64,000 bases of DNA from positions 372,001 to 436,000 of the forward strand of contig NZ_FQWB01000001.1 of the NCBI RefSeq assembly GCF_900129545.1. Reading direction: 5' to 3'. Shown piece by piece: positions 1 to 8,102 of this stretch. The translations under genes were made by a program, and so were the position numbers. The DNA comes from Flavobacterium fluvii. GTDB taxonomy: Bacteria > Bacteroidota > Bacteroidia > Flavobacteriales > Flavobacteriaceae. The notes below the pieces were generated by a model. It saw nothing but the letters and a program-made list of their open reading frames with translations, was not told the origin of the DNA and did not search any database. Each line of letters starts with the position of its first letter. Positions within the stretch are counted from its first letter, which is position 1.

Positions 1-1713
1 CAAACCGTTACGGCTCGTGAGGAAAAGGCTCAATTGCTTGACAATATGGACCTGGAACGCGAACGTGGGATTACCATAAAAAGTCACGCAATTCAGATGG
101 AATACAAATACAAAGGCGAGGATTATATCCTGAATTTGATTGATACTCCGGGACACGTGGATTTTTCGTATGAGGTTTCCCGTTCGATTGCGGCTTGTGA
201 AGGAGCACTTTTGATTGTAGATTCTGCGCAAAGTATTCAGGCACAAACGATTTCGAATTTGTATTTGGCATTGGAAAACGACCTGGAAATTATTCCGGTT
301 TTGAATAAAGTGGATTTACCATCTGCGAATCCTGAGGAAGTGAGCGACGATATCGTTGATTTATTGGGCTGCAAACTGGATGAAATTATTCACGCTTCGG
401 GTAAAACTGGCTTGGGTGTCGAAAATATTCTTGCGGCTATTATCGAAAGAATTCCTCCTCCAAAAGGAAATGTGGACGAACCGTTGCAGGCTTTGATTTT
501 TGACTCTCATTACAATCCGTTTCGTGGAATTGAGGTTATTTTCCGTGTGAAAAACGGACAAATCAAGAAAGGTCAGAAGATTAAATTTATGGCTACCGGA
601 AATGAATATTTTGCGGATGAAATTGGTACTTTGAAACTGAACCAAGTTCCTAAAAATGTAATTTCTGCTGGTGATGTTGGTTATTTGATTTCAGGTATTA
701 AAGAGGCAAAAGAAGTAAAAGTGGGTGATACACTTACTGATGCGAAAACTCCAACTACAAATATGATTACGGGTTTTGAAGATGTGAAACCAATGGTTTT
801 TGCTGGGATTTATCCTGTAGATACTGAAGATTACGAAGAGTTAAGAGCTTCGATGGAAAAACTGCAATTGAACGATGCTTCGTTGGTGTTTTTACCTGAA
901 AGTTCGGCGGCTTTAGGTTTTGGTTTCCGTTGTGGATTCCTAGGAATGCTACATATGGAAATTATTCAGGAACGATTGGAACGTGAGTTTGATATGACGG
1001 TGATTACTACGGTTCCCAACGTTTCGTATTTGGCTTACACTAAAAAGGAACCAGAAGTTGGAATGGTGGTGAACAATCCATCGGATTTGCCGGAACCTTC
1101 CAAATTAGACCGAGTTGAAGAGCCTTACATCAAAGCGACTATCATTACCAAATCTGATTTTGTGGGTAACGTAATGAGTTTGTGTATTGAAAAACGTGGT
1201 GTTATTACCAACCAAACCTATTTGACAACGGAAAGAGTGGAATTGAATTTCGATATGCCATTGGCCGAAATTGTATTCGATTTTTACGACCGATTGAAAA
1301 CGGTTTCCAAAGGATATGCTTCGTTTGATTACGCTCCAATTGGAATGCGTACTTCTAAATTAGTAAAATTGGACGTTCTATTGAATGCCCAATCTGTTGA
1401 TGCACTTTCTGCTTTGATTCACGAAAGCAATGCTTACAATATTGGTAAAAAAATGTGTGAGAAATTGCGTGAATTGATTCCGAGACAGCAATTTGATATT
1501 CCGATTCAGGCAGCAATTGGCGCTAAAATCATTGCCCGCGAAACGATAAAAGCTTTACGTAAAGACGTTACCGCCAAATGTTATGGTGGAGATATTTCCC
1601 GTAAACGTAAACTTTTGGAAAAACAGAAAAAAGGTAAAAAACGTATGAGATTGGTTGGAAACGTTGAGATTCCACAAGAAGCGTTTATGGCTGTTTTGAA
1701 GTTGAATGACTAG
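1..1713 (+). CDS. lepA: Elongation factor 4 (LepA), 5' end cut by window edge
   Basis: LepA is a ribosome-associated translational GTPase that back-translocates or remodels stalled ribosomes. The frame is open from base 1, so 570 residues are visible and roughly the first 28 (with the P-loop) lie outside the window. Visible are the switch I stretch with ERERGITIK, the G3 box DTPGH, the G4 box NKVD and a G5-like SGKTG. They are followed by the EF-G-like domains and the LepA-specific C-terminus with its basic [17 protein letters not shown] segment. The length fits the family (about 599). It is the only complete-to-stop gene before a convergent pfkB; a terminator hairpin follows. Identity is certain; the start cannot be seen. 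Confidence 0.97.
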   Translation, partial: QTVTAREEKAQLLDNMDLERERGITIKSHAIQMEYKYKGEDYILNLIDTPGHVDFSYEVSRSIAACEGALLIVDSAQSIQAQTISNLYLALENDLEIIPVLNKVDLPSANPEEVSDDIVDLLGCKLDEIIHASGKTGLGVENILAAIIERIPPPKGNVDEPLQALIFDSHYNPFRGIEVIFRVKNGQIKKGQKIKFMATGNEYFADEIGTLKLNQVPKNVISAGDVGYLISGIKEAKEVKVGDTLTDAKTPTTNMITGFEDVKPMVFAGIYPVDTEDYEELRASMEKLQLNDASLVFLPESSAALGFGFRCGFLGMLHMEIIQERLEREFDMTVITTVPNVSYLAYTKKEPEVGMVVNNPSDLPEPSKLDRVEEPYIKATIITKSDFVGNVMSLCIEKRGVITNQTYLTTERVELNFDMPLAEIVFDFYDRLKTVSKGYASFDYAPIGMRTSKLVKLDVLLNAQSVDALSALIHESNAYNIGKKMCEKLRELIPRQQFDIPIQAAIGAKIIARETIKALRKDVTAKCYGGDISRKRKLLEKQKKGKKRMRLVGNVEIPQEAFMAVLKLND

Positions 1714-1756
1714 ATTTTTTAGAAAATAGAAGAAAGAGTAAAGAATATAGAGAAAG

Positions 1757-1786
1757 CCTGATGATGAAAATTGTCAGGTTTTTTTG
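1757..1786 (+). terminator. lepA terminator hairpin
   Basis: A CCTGATGA / TTGTCAGG stem (with G-T pairs) is followed by seven T. It is preceded by a purine-rich AGAAAATAGAAGAAAGAG-type tract that recurs before the terminators of pepP and sod. Confidence 0.7.
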
Positions 1787-1796
1787 TTTGAAAAAT

Positions 1797-2729
1797 TTAT
1801 TTTTTCTGCAACCAGTCAAACAATCGCTTGGCATCTTCCAGTTTAAACAATTGCGTTCCTTCATTCATTGTTGCTGCCGAGCCACAGGCAACACCCCATT
1901 GCACGACTTCTTTTAGGATTTTGTTTTGGGATAATGCCCAAACCATTGCGCCTACCATACTGTCTCCGGCTCCAACGGTGCTTTTCTTGACCACATTGGG
2001 CGCTGGTACAAACTCGGTTTGAGTAGCAGTTACTAAAACTGCACCCTGTGGCCCCAATGAAACCACAATGATTTCGGCACTTCCTTTTTCGATCAATGTT
2101 TGTGCTGCGTGAACAACTTCGTCTATTTCCAATCTTTCGACACCAATTAATTTGGCCAATTCCCCGACATTCGGTTTTATTAAATAAACGCCTGTTTCCA
2201 ATACTTTTTGCAAGGCTTCTCCCGATGTGTCCACGATTACTTTAGAACCTGATTGCTTGGCTAGATCGGCTATATTTTTATAATAATCCGTTGGCAAACC
2301 TTCGTTTAAACTACCGCTTAACACCAAGAATTTTGGTTTCAATTCTTGAATGGTTTGAATAATTTCTTTTTTCTCATCCTCTGAAATTACCGAACCCGAA
2401 AAACCAAAACGATATTGGGAATTGGTATTGTCGTCAACGGCCACGAAACTTTCTCTTGTCCAATTTGCAGTTTTGACCGCTTCGAAAGTAATGGATTCTT
2501 TTTGCACCAATTCTTCCAACATTCTGCCAATTGGACCTCCGGAAGTAAAAACACAAAACGACTCTCCTTCCAATCGGGCAATGGCTTTGGAAACATTGAT
2601 TCCGCCACCACCGGCATCATAACGCGGTTCTTCACAACGAATTTTTTGTTCAGGAACCAATCCCTTAAAATGAGCAGTTTTATCTAAAGCTGGATTAACG
2701 GTAAGCGTGACGATATCGAATGTTTTCAT
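1797..2729 (-). CDS. pfkB: 6-phosphofructokinase II (PfkB family)
   Basis: The product phosphorylates fructose 6-phosphate with ATP in glycolysis (or a related sugar phosphate). It is 310 residues, nearly the length of E. coli Pfk-2. The N-terminal LTVNPALDKT and GGGGINVSKAIARL form the substrate-binding signature of the 1-phosphofructokinase/Pfk-2 branch. VDTSGEAL, VVSLGPQGA and the ATP/anion-hole motif STVGAGDSMVGAM, with its catalytic Asp, match Pfk-2 almost word for word. It is convergent with lepA and divergent from thiL, so it appears monocistronic. Family certainty is high; tagatose-6-phosphate or fructose-1-phosphate kinase activity remains possible. Confidence 0.9.
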   Translation of the reverse strand: MKTFDIVTLTVNPALDKTAHFKGLVPEQKIRCEEPRYDAGGGGINVSKAIARLEGESFCVFTSGGPIGRMLEELVQKESITFEAVKTANWTRESFVAVDDNTNSQYRFGFSGSVISEDEKKEIIQTIQELKPKFLVLSGSLNEGLPTDYYKNIADLAKQSGSKVIVDTSGEALQKVLETGVYLIKPNVGELAKLIGVERLEIDEVVHAAQTLIEKGSAEIIVVSLGPQGAVLVTATQTEFVPAPNVVKKSTVGAGDSMVGAMVWALSQNKILKEVVQWGVACGSAATMNEGTQLFKLEDAKRLFDWLQKK

Positions 2730-2821
2730 TTTCTATTTTTTGAATGGCATAAATTTAGGGATAAATAAAATGACAAAATCGAAACTGATTTTTTATTTCT
2801 TAAAAAGCCTTCTGTTCTTCG

Positions 2822-2829
2822 TACATTTG
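2822..2829 (+). promoter_or_regulatory. -7 box upstream of thiL
   Basis: TACATTTG matches the Bacteroidota -7 consensus TAnnTTTG, 22 bases before the thiL ATG. The -33 element is poor (TTTC at about 2796). Confidence 0.5.
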
Positions 2830-2851
2830 CAACTTTAAAATATAAATCACA

Positions 2852-3901
2852 ATGATCGAAGATAAAACTCCACAACGAACCAGTATTGCCCAATTAGGCG
2901 AATTTGGATTGATAGACCACTTGACCAAAAACTTTGAAATCAACCAAGCTTCCACCTTAACAGGAATTGGTGATGATGCCGCAGTTTTGGATTTCAAGGA
3001 CAAAAAAACCGTTATTTCAACTGATTTGTTGATTGAAGGAGTTCATTTTGATTTGGCTTATATGCCTTTAAGACATTTGGGCTACAAAGCTGTCGTGGTA
3101 AATATTTCTGACATTTGCGCAATGAATGCCAAAGCGACCCAAATTTTGGTTTCGATAGCTGTTTCTAATCGTTTTCCATTGGAAGCTTTAGAAGAATTAT
3201 TCGACGGAATTACGCTTGCAGCAAATGAATACAAAGTGGATGTTATTGGTGGCGACACTACTTCTTCACAAAAAGGAATGATTATCAGCATTACCGTTAT
3301 TGGTGAAGCTGAAGAAAACGAAATCGTATATAGAAACGGTGCCGGTCAAACTGATTTATTGGTTGTTACTGGTGATCTTGGCGCGGCTTATATGGGATTG
3401 CAGGTTTTGGAAAGAGAAAAACAAGTTTTTCAGGTAAATCCAAATTCGCAGCCTGATTTGGATGTCTATACCTATTTAATTGAACGTCAATTGAAGCCTG
3501 AAGCTCGCAAAGACGTTCGTACTTTGTTGCACGCCTTGGAAATAAAACCAACTGCAATGATTGATATTTCGGATGGATTGTCTTCTGAAATTATGCATAT
3601 CTGCAAACAATCGAAAGTGGGTTGTAATTTATATGAAGACAAATTGCCATTGGATCCACAGTTTATGAATGTTTGCGAAGAATTCGATCTGGATGCAACA
3701 ACGGTAGCCATCAATGGTGGCGAAGATTATGAATTGCTTTTCACCATTAAAATGGAAGATTTCGAAAAGATAAAAGGAAATCCAAATTTCACGATTATTG
3801 GTCATATGACCCAAGAAAGCGAAGGAATTCATTTGGTAACTCGTGCTAATACCCGAATTCCTTTGAAAGCTCGTGGATGGAATGCTTTAAGCGAAGAATA
3901 A
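2852..3901 (+). CDS. thiL: Thiamine-monophosphate kinase
   Basis: ThiL uses ATP to make thiamine diphosphate from thiamine monophosphate, the last step of cofactor synthesis, in the cytoplasm. The 349-residue protein shows the PurM/ThiL-fold landmarks. These are GIGDDAAVL near residue 40 (Mg/ATP site), STDLLIEGVHFD, then NISDICAMNA, GGDTTSS, a central DISDGLSSEI and a late GGEDYELLF. The length is typical. The ATG at 2852 follows a good -7 box, and a strong hairpin follows the stop. No other thi gene is nearby, so it is probably transcribed alone. Confidence 0.95.
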   Translation: MIEDKTPQRTSIAQLGEFGLIDHLTKNFEINQASTLTGIGDDAAVLDFKDKKTVISTDLLIEGVHFDLAYMPLRHLGYKAVVVNISDICAMNAKATQILVSIAVSNRFPLEALEELFDGITLAANEYKVDVIGGDTTSSQKGMIISITVIGEAEENEIVYRNGAGQTDLLVVTGDLGAAYMGLQVLEREKQVFQVNPNSQPDLDVYTYLIERQLKPEARKDVRTLLHALEIKPTAMIDISDGLSSEIMHICKQSKVGCNLYEDKLPLDPQFMNVCEEFDLDATTVAINGGEDYELLFTIKMEDFEKIKGNPNFTIIGHMTQESEGIHLVTRANTRIPLKARGWNALSEE

Positions 3902-3909
3902 AAAATAAA

Positions 3910-3936
3910 AAAACGGCATTTTTCAATGCCGTTTTT
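3910..3936. terminator. Bidirectional terminator between thiL and the response regulator
   Basis: A perfect 11-bp stem AAAACGGCATT / AATGCCGTTTT with a 4-base loop. It lies between convergent genes and can serve both strands. Confidence 0.85.
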
Positions 3937-3956
3937 CAGTTTATGAAGTCTAAAAA

Positions 3957-4652
3957 TTAGAAGAGCAAACCTTTGTTTTTCGCTTCTCTTACTAATTCAA
4001 TATCACTTTGATCTTGTACATCCAATAATTTTTTTAGACTTAATTTTCTTTTTTCAATGGCCTCTAAAGATATTGGAACATATTGGGGAATGTCTAATGT
4101 TTTTGTCCCTTTTGATATGTGAAACAAAATTTGTTTGTCAAATAAATCAATTTCTATGGCATCTTGTTGGGCTAAATCTAACATCTTTTGAATGGATTGA
4201 CTGTAATAAATTTCATTTTTTATCACTTTGTCAAACCCGAAAAGCAGCTCGTCAAATGTCAAATCATTTTTTATAACCAATCCGTTAGGATTTATTGTAT
4301 CGATAATATTCTTTATTTTCAACTCTTCCGTGTACATTGTCAACAAAATGATTTTGCAATTTGGCATAAATTCCATTAGCAATTTCGCCAAATCTTCACC
4401 AGAATGAAGTCCTTTTTCTTCATAAGTCGGCATACTAATGTCTAAAAATGCAATGTCAAATGCCGTTGTTTCTGGATTGGTAATAATTTCGTAGGCAGAT
4501 TTACAATCAATGGCTTGAGAAATAGAAAATTCAAACTCATTTGGATTGTATCTGGTAATACCATTCTTGTAACCTTCAATTATAAATGGATGATCATCAA
4601 CAATTAATATGTTTTTTTTAATTATTGCTTCTCCAATTGAATCATTCATCAT
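3957..4652 (-). CDS. NarL/FixJ-type response regulator
   Basis: A two-component regulator of 231 residues. The receiver domain (about 13-135) is intact: D19-D20 acidic pair, phosphoacceptor D71 in AFLDISMP, T105 in LLTMYTEE and K128 in LVIKND. The C-terminal 70 residues form a LuxR-like helix-turn-helix (HISKGTKTLDIPQYV followed by EAIEKRKLSLKKLL), though it is a divergent one. The start is three bases after the stop of the TPR histidine kinase, so the two are co-transcribed and are probably cognate partners. It closes the leftward signalling locus; target genes are unknown. Confidence 0.93.
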   Translation of the reverse strand: MMNDSIGEAIIKKNILIVDDHPFIIEGYKNGITRYNPNEFEFSISQAIDCKSAYEIITNPETTAFDIAFLDISMPTYEEKGLHSGEDLAKLLMEFMPNCKIILLTMYTEELKIKNIIDTINPNGLVIKNDLTFDELLFGFDKVIKNEIYYSQSIQKMLDLAQQDAIEIDLFDKQILFHISKGTKTLDIPQYVPISLEAIEKRKLSLKKLLDVQDQSDIELVREAKNKGLLF

Positions 4653-4655
4653 TTC

Positions 4656-6686
4656 TTACTGTTTTATATTTGGGACTGTAACTGTAATAATTGTTCCTTC
4701 TCCTTTTTTGGATTTTATTTCAAATGTTCCTCTGCATTCATTAATTCTGGAAAGCATATTTTGCAAGCCAATTCCTTTTTTTGCCCTGTTTACATTGAAC
4801 CCTATTCCATCATCGCTTATTTGCAAAAACAAATTGTCGGTTTCTTTTTTGAATTCTACCTTGACAACGTTGGCATTGGCATATTTATTAATGTTTTGAA
4901 GCGATTCTTGAATAATGCGATATAAATTAATTTTTACGGCATTACTAACAGCTTCCCATTTTATGCTTGAGTCAATATTTGAAACCAATTTTGCTTTAAA
5001 AGTGTTTTTTTGTTCTTCAAACAAATTGTCTACGATGGCAACGAAGTTATTAATTAATTCTGATTTCTCCCTATTCAAATCATGTGAAATTTCACGAATG
5101 TCTTGTTCTATGTTTTTTAATTCCGTTAAGTAACTGTTTCTTTGAACAGAAGCACTTTCATCATGAATTTTATTCAAACTGTCCAGATTCATCCTCACGC
5201 CAAACATTCTTCCCAACACGCCATCATGTAATTCTTGAGCAACTCTCTTTTTTTCCTTTACCCTTATTGTTTCAACGTCATTTTGTTGTGAAATCATTAA
5301 ATTATAGATTTCCTCATTTGCTTTTTGCTGTTCTTGCTTGTACAATAACTCCCTGTTTTTGGCTTTTTGCGCTTTAATGATATATAAAAACATCCCCAAA
5401 ATTAAAACCGAACCAAAGATGTAAACCAAGTTCCTGTTTTGAGTCGTTAAATCCGAATTTTCTTGTTTAATTTCATCCGTTTCATATTCGATACGAGAGA
5501 ATTTATCAGCAATTTTTCGATCTGCTTTTTGTAGACTGTCGTTGATTTGAATGTATTCTTTATTATAAGAAGCTGCTTTTGTTGGTTCTATTATAGACAA
5601 TTGTTTTAAAGGCAATAATAAATTTCTAAAATTTTTGGAATTTCGAGCTACTGCTAAAGCTTTGTTTGAATATTGCAATGCTTTTATTGTATCTTTATTA
5701 GAAGCGAAATATTCCGATAAATGAATTTGACTAATAATAATTCCTGAAGTCAAATGCAGACTATCTCTTATTTTGAGTGACTCATAAAACAACTCGGGAA
5801 GTCCTTCTGCACTCTTTAATTTATATCTTGAATAACCTAAATTATCCAATAACATCCCATAAAGAGATGGTTTATATATAATTAAATCTTCTTTCTGTTC
5901 TAACCCTTTTTGAAAATAAGGTACTGCAAGTTTGTGTTGATTTAGATTTTGGTATACTAGACCTAAATTATTCATTGATGTCGCTTTCGATTGAATTCCT
6001 ATAGGTATTTCTTCATCATTTAACTTTAAAGCCTTTGTGTGAAATTCAATAGCCGTACCAAAATCTCCTTTTTCATTATATATTAACCCCAATAGGTTAT
6101 AACACTCATAAAGTATTTCATTTGCATTTTTTTCTTTGTTGACACTCAAGGCTTTTAAGACCGACATTTCACTTCCAGCCAAATCAATTTCATTATATTG
6201 CAACAATGCTTTTTTTAGTCTAGTTCTAGCAAGATTCAAATTATCATTAAGATGGACAAACATTTTTTCCGCTTTTAAATACGAACTAAAAGCTGAATCC
6301 GAAACTCCTTGAGAGCCATAATAATCCCCTAAATAAGTATAAGCTTTAGCAATATTTACAGTATCCTTACTACTTATTGATTTTTCTAAAACCATTAATG
6401 TAATTTTATGATACCCCTCCCAATCATCCAAGTTATAATAACGATTGGCTACTCTAAATAAATTTACTTTTTGTAGTGAGTCATTAGGCTGATTGATAAT
6501 AATATTGAATGCTTTTTCGATATAATCTTGCCTTTTCATAGCGGCCGAACTAAAATCATTTGCCTTAGAAAGATAGGTAGCAAGACTATCCTCTTGTAAA
6601 GTAAGAGTGTTTTTTTCTGAATTTTTCTTGGTACAAGCAACGAAGGCAACCAGAAATAGTATAATTATGTAGTAAGTGTTTTTCAA
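4656..6686 (-). CDS. TPR-containing lipoprotein-type sensor histidine kinase
   Basis: The protein senses a signal through TPR repeats and phosphorylates the adjacent regulator. From a TTG start at 6686 it has 676 residues. A lipoprotein signal ends at C18 (LFLVAFVAC), and helical TPR repeats span about 60-390. A transmembrane helix lies near 418-438 (VYIFGSVLILGMFLYII), followed by a coiled coil. The HisKA_3 phosphoacceptor is H487 in KRVAQELHDG, and a HATPase domain carries the N box RIIQESLQNINKYANA and the G box DDGIGF. The open frame extends to a TTG at 6746, but that lies inside the upstream terminator hairpin, so I prefer 6686. No in-frame ATG is available. The TPRs would lie outside the inner membrane, suited to binding a secreted peptide. 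Confidence 0.9.
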   Translation of the reverse strand: MKNTYYIIILFLVAFVACTKKNSEKNTLTLQEDSLATYLSKANDFSSAAMKRQDYIEKAFNIIINQPNDSLQKVNLFRVANRYYNLDDWEGYHKITLMVLEKSISSKDTVNIAKAYTYLGDYYGSQGVSDSAFSSYLKAEKMFVHLNDNLNLARTRLKKALLQYNEIDLAGSEMSVLKALSVNKEKNANEILYECYNLLGLIYNEKGDFGTAIEFHTKALKLNDEEIPIGIQSKATSMNNLGLVYQNLNQHKLAVPYFQKGLEQKEDLIIYKPSLYGMLLDNLGYSRYKLKSAEGLPELFYESLKIRDSLHLTSGIIISQIHLSEYFASNKDTIKALQYSNKALAVARNSKNFRNLLLPLKQLSIIEPTKAASYNKEYIQINDSLQKADRKIADKFSRIEYETDEIKQENSDLTTQNRNLVYIFGSVLILGMFLYIIKAQKAKNRELLYKQEQQKANEEIYNLMISQQNDVETIRVKEKKRVAQELHDGVLGRMFGVRMNLDSLNKIHDESASVQRNSYLTELKNIEQDIREISHDLNREKSELINNFVAIVDNLFEEQKNTFKAKLVSNIDSSIKWEAVSNAVKINLYRIIQESLQNINKYANANVVKVEFKKETDNLFLQISDDGIGFNVNRAKKGIGLQNMLSRINECRGTFEIKSKKGEGTIITVTVPNIKQ

Positions 6687-6706
6687 TAGTTCATCTTGAA
6701 TTGCCT

Positions 6707-6714
6707 CAAAAATA
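6707..6714 (-). promoter_or_regulatory. Possible -7 box for the histidine kinase
   Basis: TATTTTTG on the minus strand, just after the repeat-peptide terminator and 20 bases before the TTG start at 6686. The nearest TTG upstream is only 15 bases away, so the -33 spacing is short. It could give the kinase its own transcription. Confidence 0.35.
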
Positions 6715-6729
6715 CTAAAACTATTGACA

Positions 6730-6760
6730 CAAAAAAAGGCTATCAAAAATTTGATAGCCT
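6730..6760 (-). terminator. Terminator after the repeat-peptide gene
   Basis: AGGCTATCAAA / TTTGATAGCCT stem with a 2-base (or slightly larger) loop, followed on the minus strand by a run of T. It separates the repeat-peptide gene from the kinase and would give more peptide transcript than kinase transcript. Confidence 0.8.
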
Positions 6761-6801
6761 AATAACTTTTTATTAGAGAATATTTATATGCAAATATAAT
6801 A

Positions 6802-7083
6802 TTAGTCTAATATCTTTCCTCCTCCTGCTGATCCTGACCCAACAGCATCAAGTATCTTTCCTCCTCCTGCTGATCCTGATCCAACAGCATCAAGTATCTT
6901 TCCTCCTCCTGCTGAACCTGATCCAACAGCATCAAGTATTTTTCCTCCTCCTGCTGATCCTGATCCTACAGCTTGAATAGTTGTATTATTGTTTACAGTT
7001 ACTTTGTTAGTTTCAGGTGTAGTAAATGATGTCAATATCATTACTAATGATAATAATCCGATTGCAAAAATTGATTTTTTCAT
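6802..7083 (-). CDS. Small secreted protein with four identical 14-residue repeats
   Basis: The product is 93 residues from the ATG at 7083. The open frame runs further upstream, but MKKSIFAIGLLSLVMILTSF is a clear signal peptide and sets this start. A short Asn/Thr linker (TPETNKVTVNNNTTIQ) follows. Then AVGSGSAGGGKILD is repeated four times without change and ends exactly at the stop. There is no Cys and no recognisable domain. The gene lies between a LytTR regulator and a TPR sensor kinase on the same strand. The layout resembles a multi-copy peptide precursor, in which each unit could be released as a signal; this is inference. A cell-surface structural role for a glycine-rich repeat is the main alternative. 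Confidence 0.8.
   Translation of the reverse strand: MKKSIFAIGLLSLVMILTSFTTPETNKVTVNNNTTIQAVGSGSAGGGKILDAVGSGSAGGGKILDAVGSGSAGGGKILDAVGSGSAGGGKILD
6805..6972 (-). repeat. Four tandem 42-bp coding repeats
   Basis: Units at 6931-6972, 6889-6930, 6847-6888 and 6805-6846 (in reading order). They differ from the consensus at seven bases: GTA and AAA in unit 1, GGT in unit 2, and GGG, TTA (two changes) and GAC in unit 4. All are synonymous. Confidence 0.97.
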
Positions 7084-7151
7084 AATAGTTGGGGTTATAT
7101 TGTTATAAGGTTTTACGTTGTCTTTGTGACCTGTATATATCACAGTATCAC

Positions 7152-7167
7152 GATGTAAAACTACATA
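7152..7167. promoter_or_regulatory. Candidate dyad operator upstream of the repeat-peptide gene
   Basis: ATGTA-AAAC-TACAT is an inverted repeat about 70 bases upstream of the repeat-peptide ATG. It resembles TACGTA-TAAC-TACGTA upstream of sdhC (17153-17168). GTA-N4-TAC cores are compatible with a NarL/LuxR-type dimer; the link to the neighbouring response regulator is inference. Confidence 0.35.
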
Positions 7168-7262
7168 GCTTATCTTTATTTTTGTAGTAAAAATGGGCGT
7201 TTGTGGTAGAATGATGTCGTTTGATAGTGAATGACTATCAAATTAGGGTAGATGGTTATTTT

Positions 7263-8102
7263 TTAAATTTCCAAATAATTACCATTGGCAAATTCGGAGA
7301 TAATAAGATCCACATTTTCCTTGTAGGATTTGGAAAATGGGAGTTTTGTAGCAGTATTTTTGATATAACATACCGCATTTCCTGTATGAATTCTGGAAAT
7401 ATAATTACGGTTTACAATATAACTGTTGTGAATTCTGGAAAAAGGATGAGGCAAAACACCTTCGAAATGCTTCAATGTTTTAAAAGCGGTAATCATTTCA
7501 CCATTATTTAGATGAATGTCCGTAGAATTATTGTCTGCCTGGAAATAACAAATATCCCTGGCGTCAATATACCTGTAATCGCCATAGGATTTGATACACA
7601 AAACAAGAGGTTGCTCACTATTTTGAATTACTGCTTGCTCAGAAGACTTTGCAACTTGCTCTTCCTGAATCTTTGGTGTTGGAGCAAGAGCTGGCGTTGG
7701 AGCCCAAAAAACTTCGTCTTCACCAATCGATTTTTTCAATTTTAATAGCGATTTCACCAAATCAATACGTTGCACCGGCTTAATCACATAATCGGCTACT
7801 TCATATTGTATAGCATCAAAGGCCAAATCTTTCTTGGTTGTCGTAATAATGATTTTAGGAACAACCTTCAAATACCGATGCAATTCATTGATAAGTGCCA
7901 ATGACAAATTACTCGTTTTATCGGCTGGATCAATTTCGAGAAAGATTAATTTTGGAGTATGTTCTAATATAAGATTTAAACCATCCGCATAGTTATTAGC
8001 AGAAGCCACGAAAACCAGCTCCGAAAAACCCTCAGCAATTGCTTGGGTTTTCAAAACACTTTCTTGATTGTCGTCAATAATAATGTACGGGTAATTCATC
8101 AA
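7263..8102 (-). CDS. LytTR-family regulator with an altered receiver domain
   Basis: A 279-residue DNA-binding regulator. An N-terminal receiver-like domain (about 5-125) keeps D10-D11 and K108 (DYVIKPV). Where the phosphoacceptor Asp is expected (LIFLDI), the sequence is LIFLEI, putting Glu at 56. A Pro/Ala/Gln linker (about 130-165) leads to a LytTR domain (about 167-270) with the usual DICYFQADNNSTDIHL, LPHPFSRIHNSYIVN and KLPFSKSY blocks. It is upstream of, and on the same strand as, the repeat-peptide gene. No partner sensor is adjacent other than the TPR kinase. Glu may mimic the phosphorylated state, so activity may not need phosphorylation. Confidence 0.88.
   Translation of the reverse strand: MMNYPYIIIDDNQESVLKTQAIAEGFSELVFVASANNYADGLNLILEHTPKLIFLEIDPADKTSNLSLALINELHRYLKVVPKIIITTTKKDLAFDAIQYEVADYVIKPVQRIDLVKSLLKLKKSIGEDEVFWAPTPALAPTPKIQEEQVAKSSEQAVIQNSEQPLVLCIKSYGDYRYIDARDICYFQADNNSTDIHLNNGEMITAFKTLKHFEGVLPHPFSRIHNSYIVNRNYISRIHTGNAVCYIKNTATKLPFSKSYKENVDLIISEFANGNYLEI

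Noticed and set aside
6687..6746. Longer N-terminus of the TPR histidine kinase from the TTG at 6746
   Set aside because: The extension begins inside the repeat-peptide terminator and overlaps its T-run, and it places non-hydrophobic residues before the lipoprotein signal. The TTG at 6686 gives a clean signal sequence.
6805..6972. Tandem 42-bp repeats as a possible CRISPR or noncoding satellite
   Set aside because: The units are adjacent without spacers, in frame, and differ only by silent changes. They are coding repeats.
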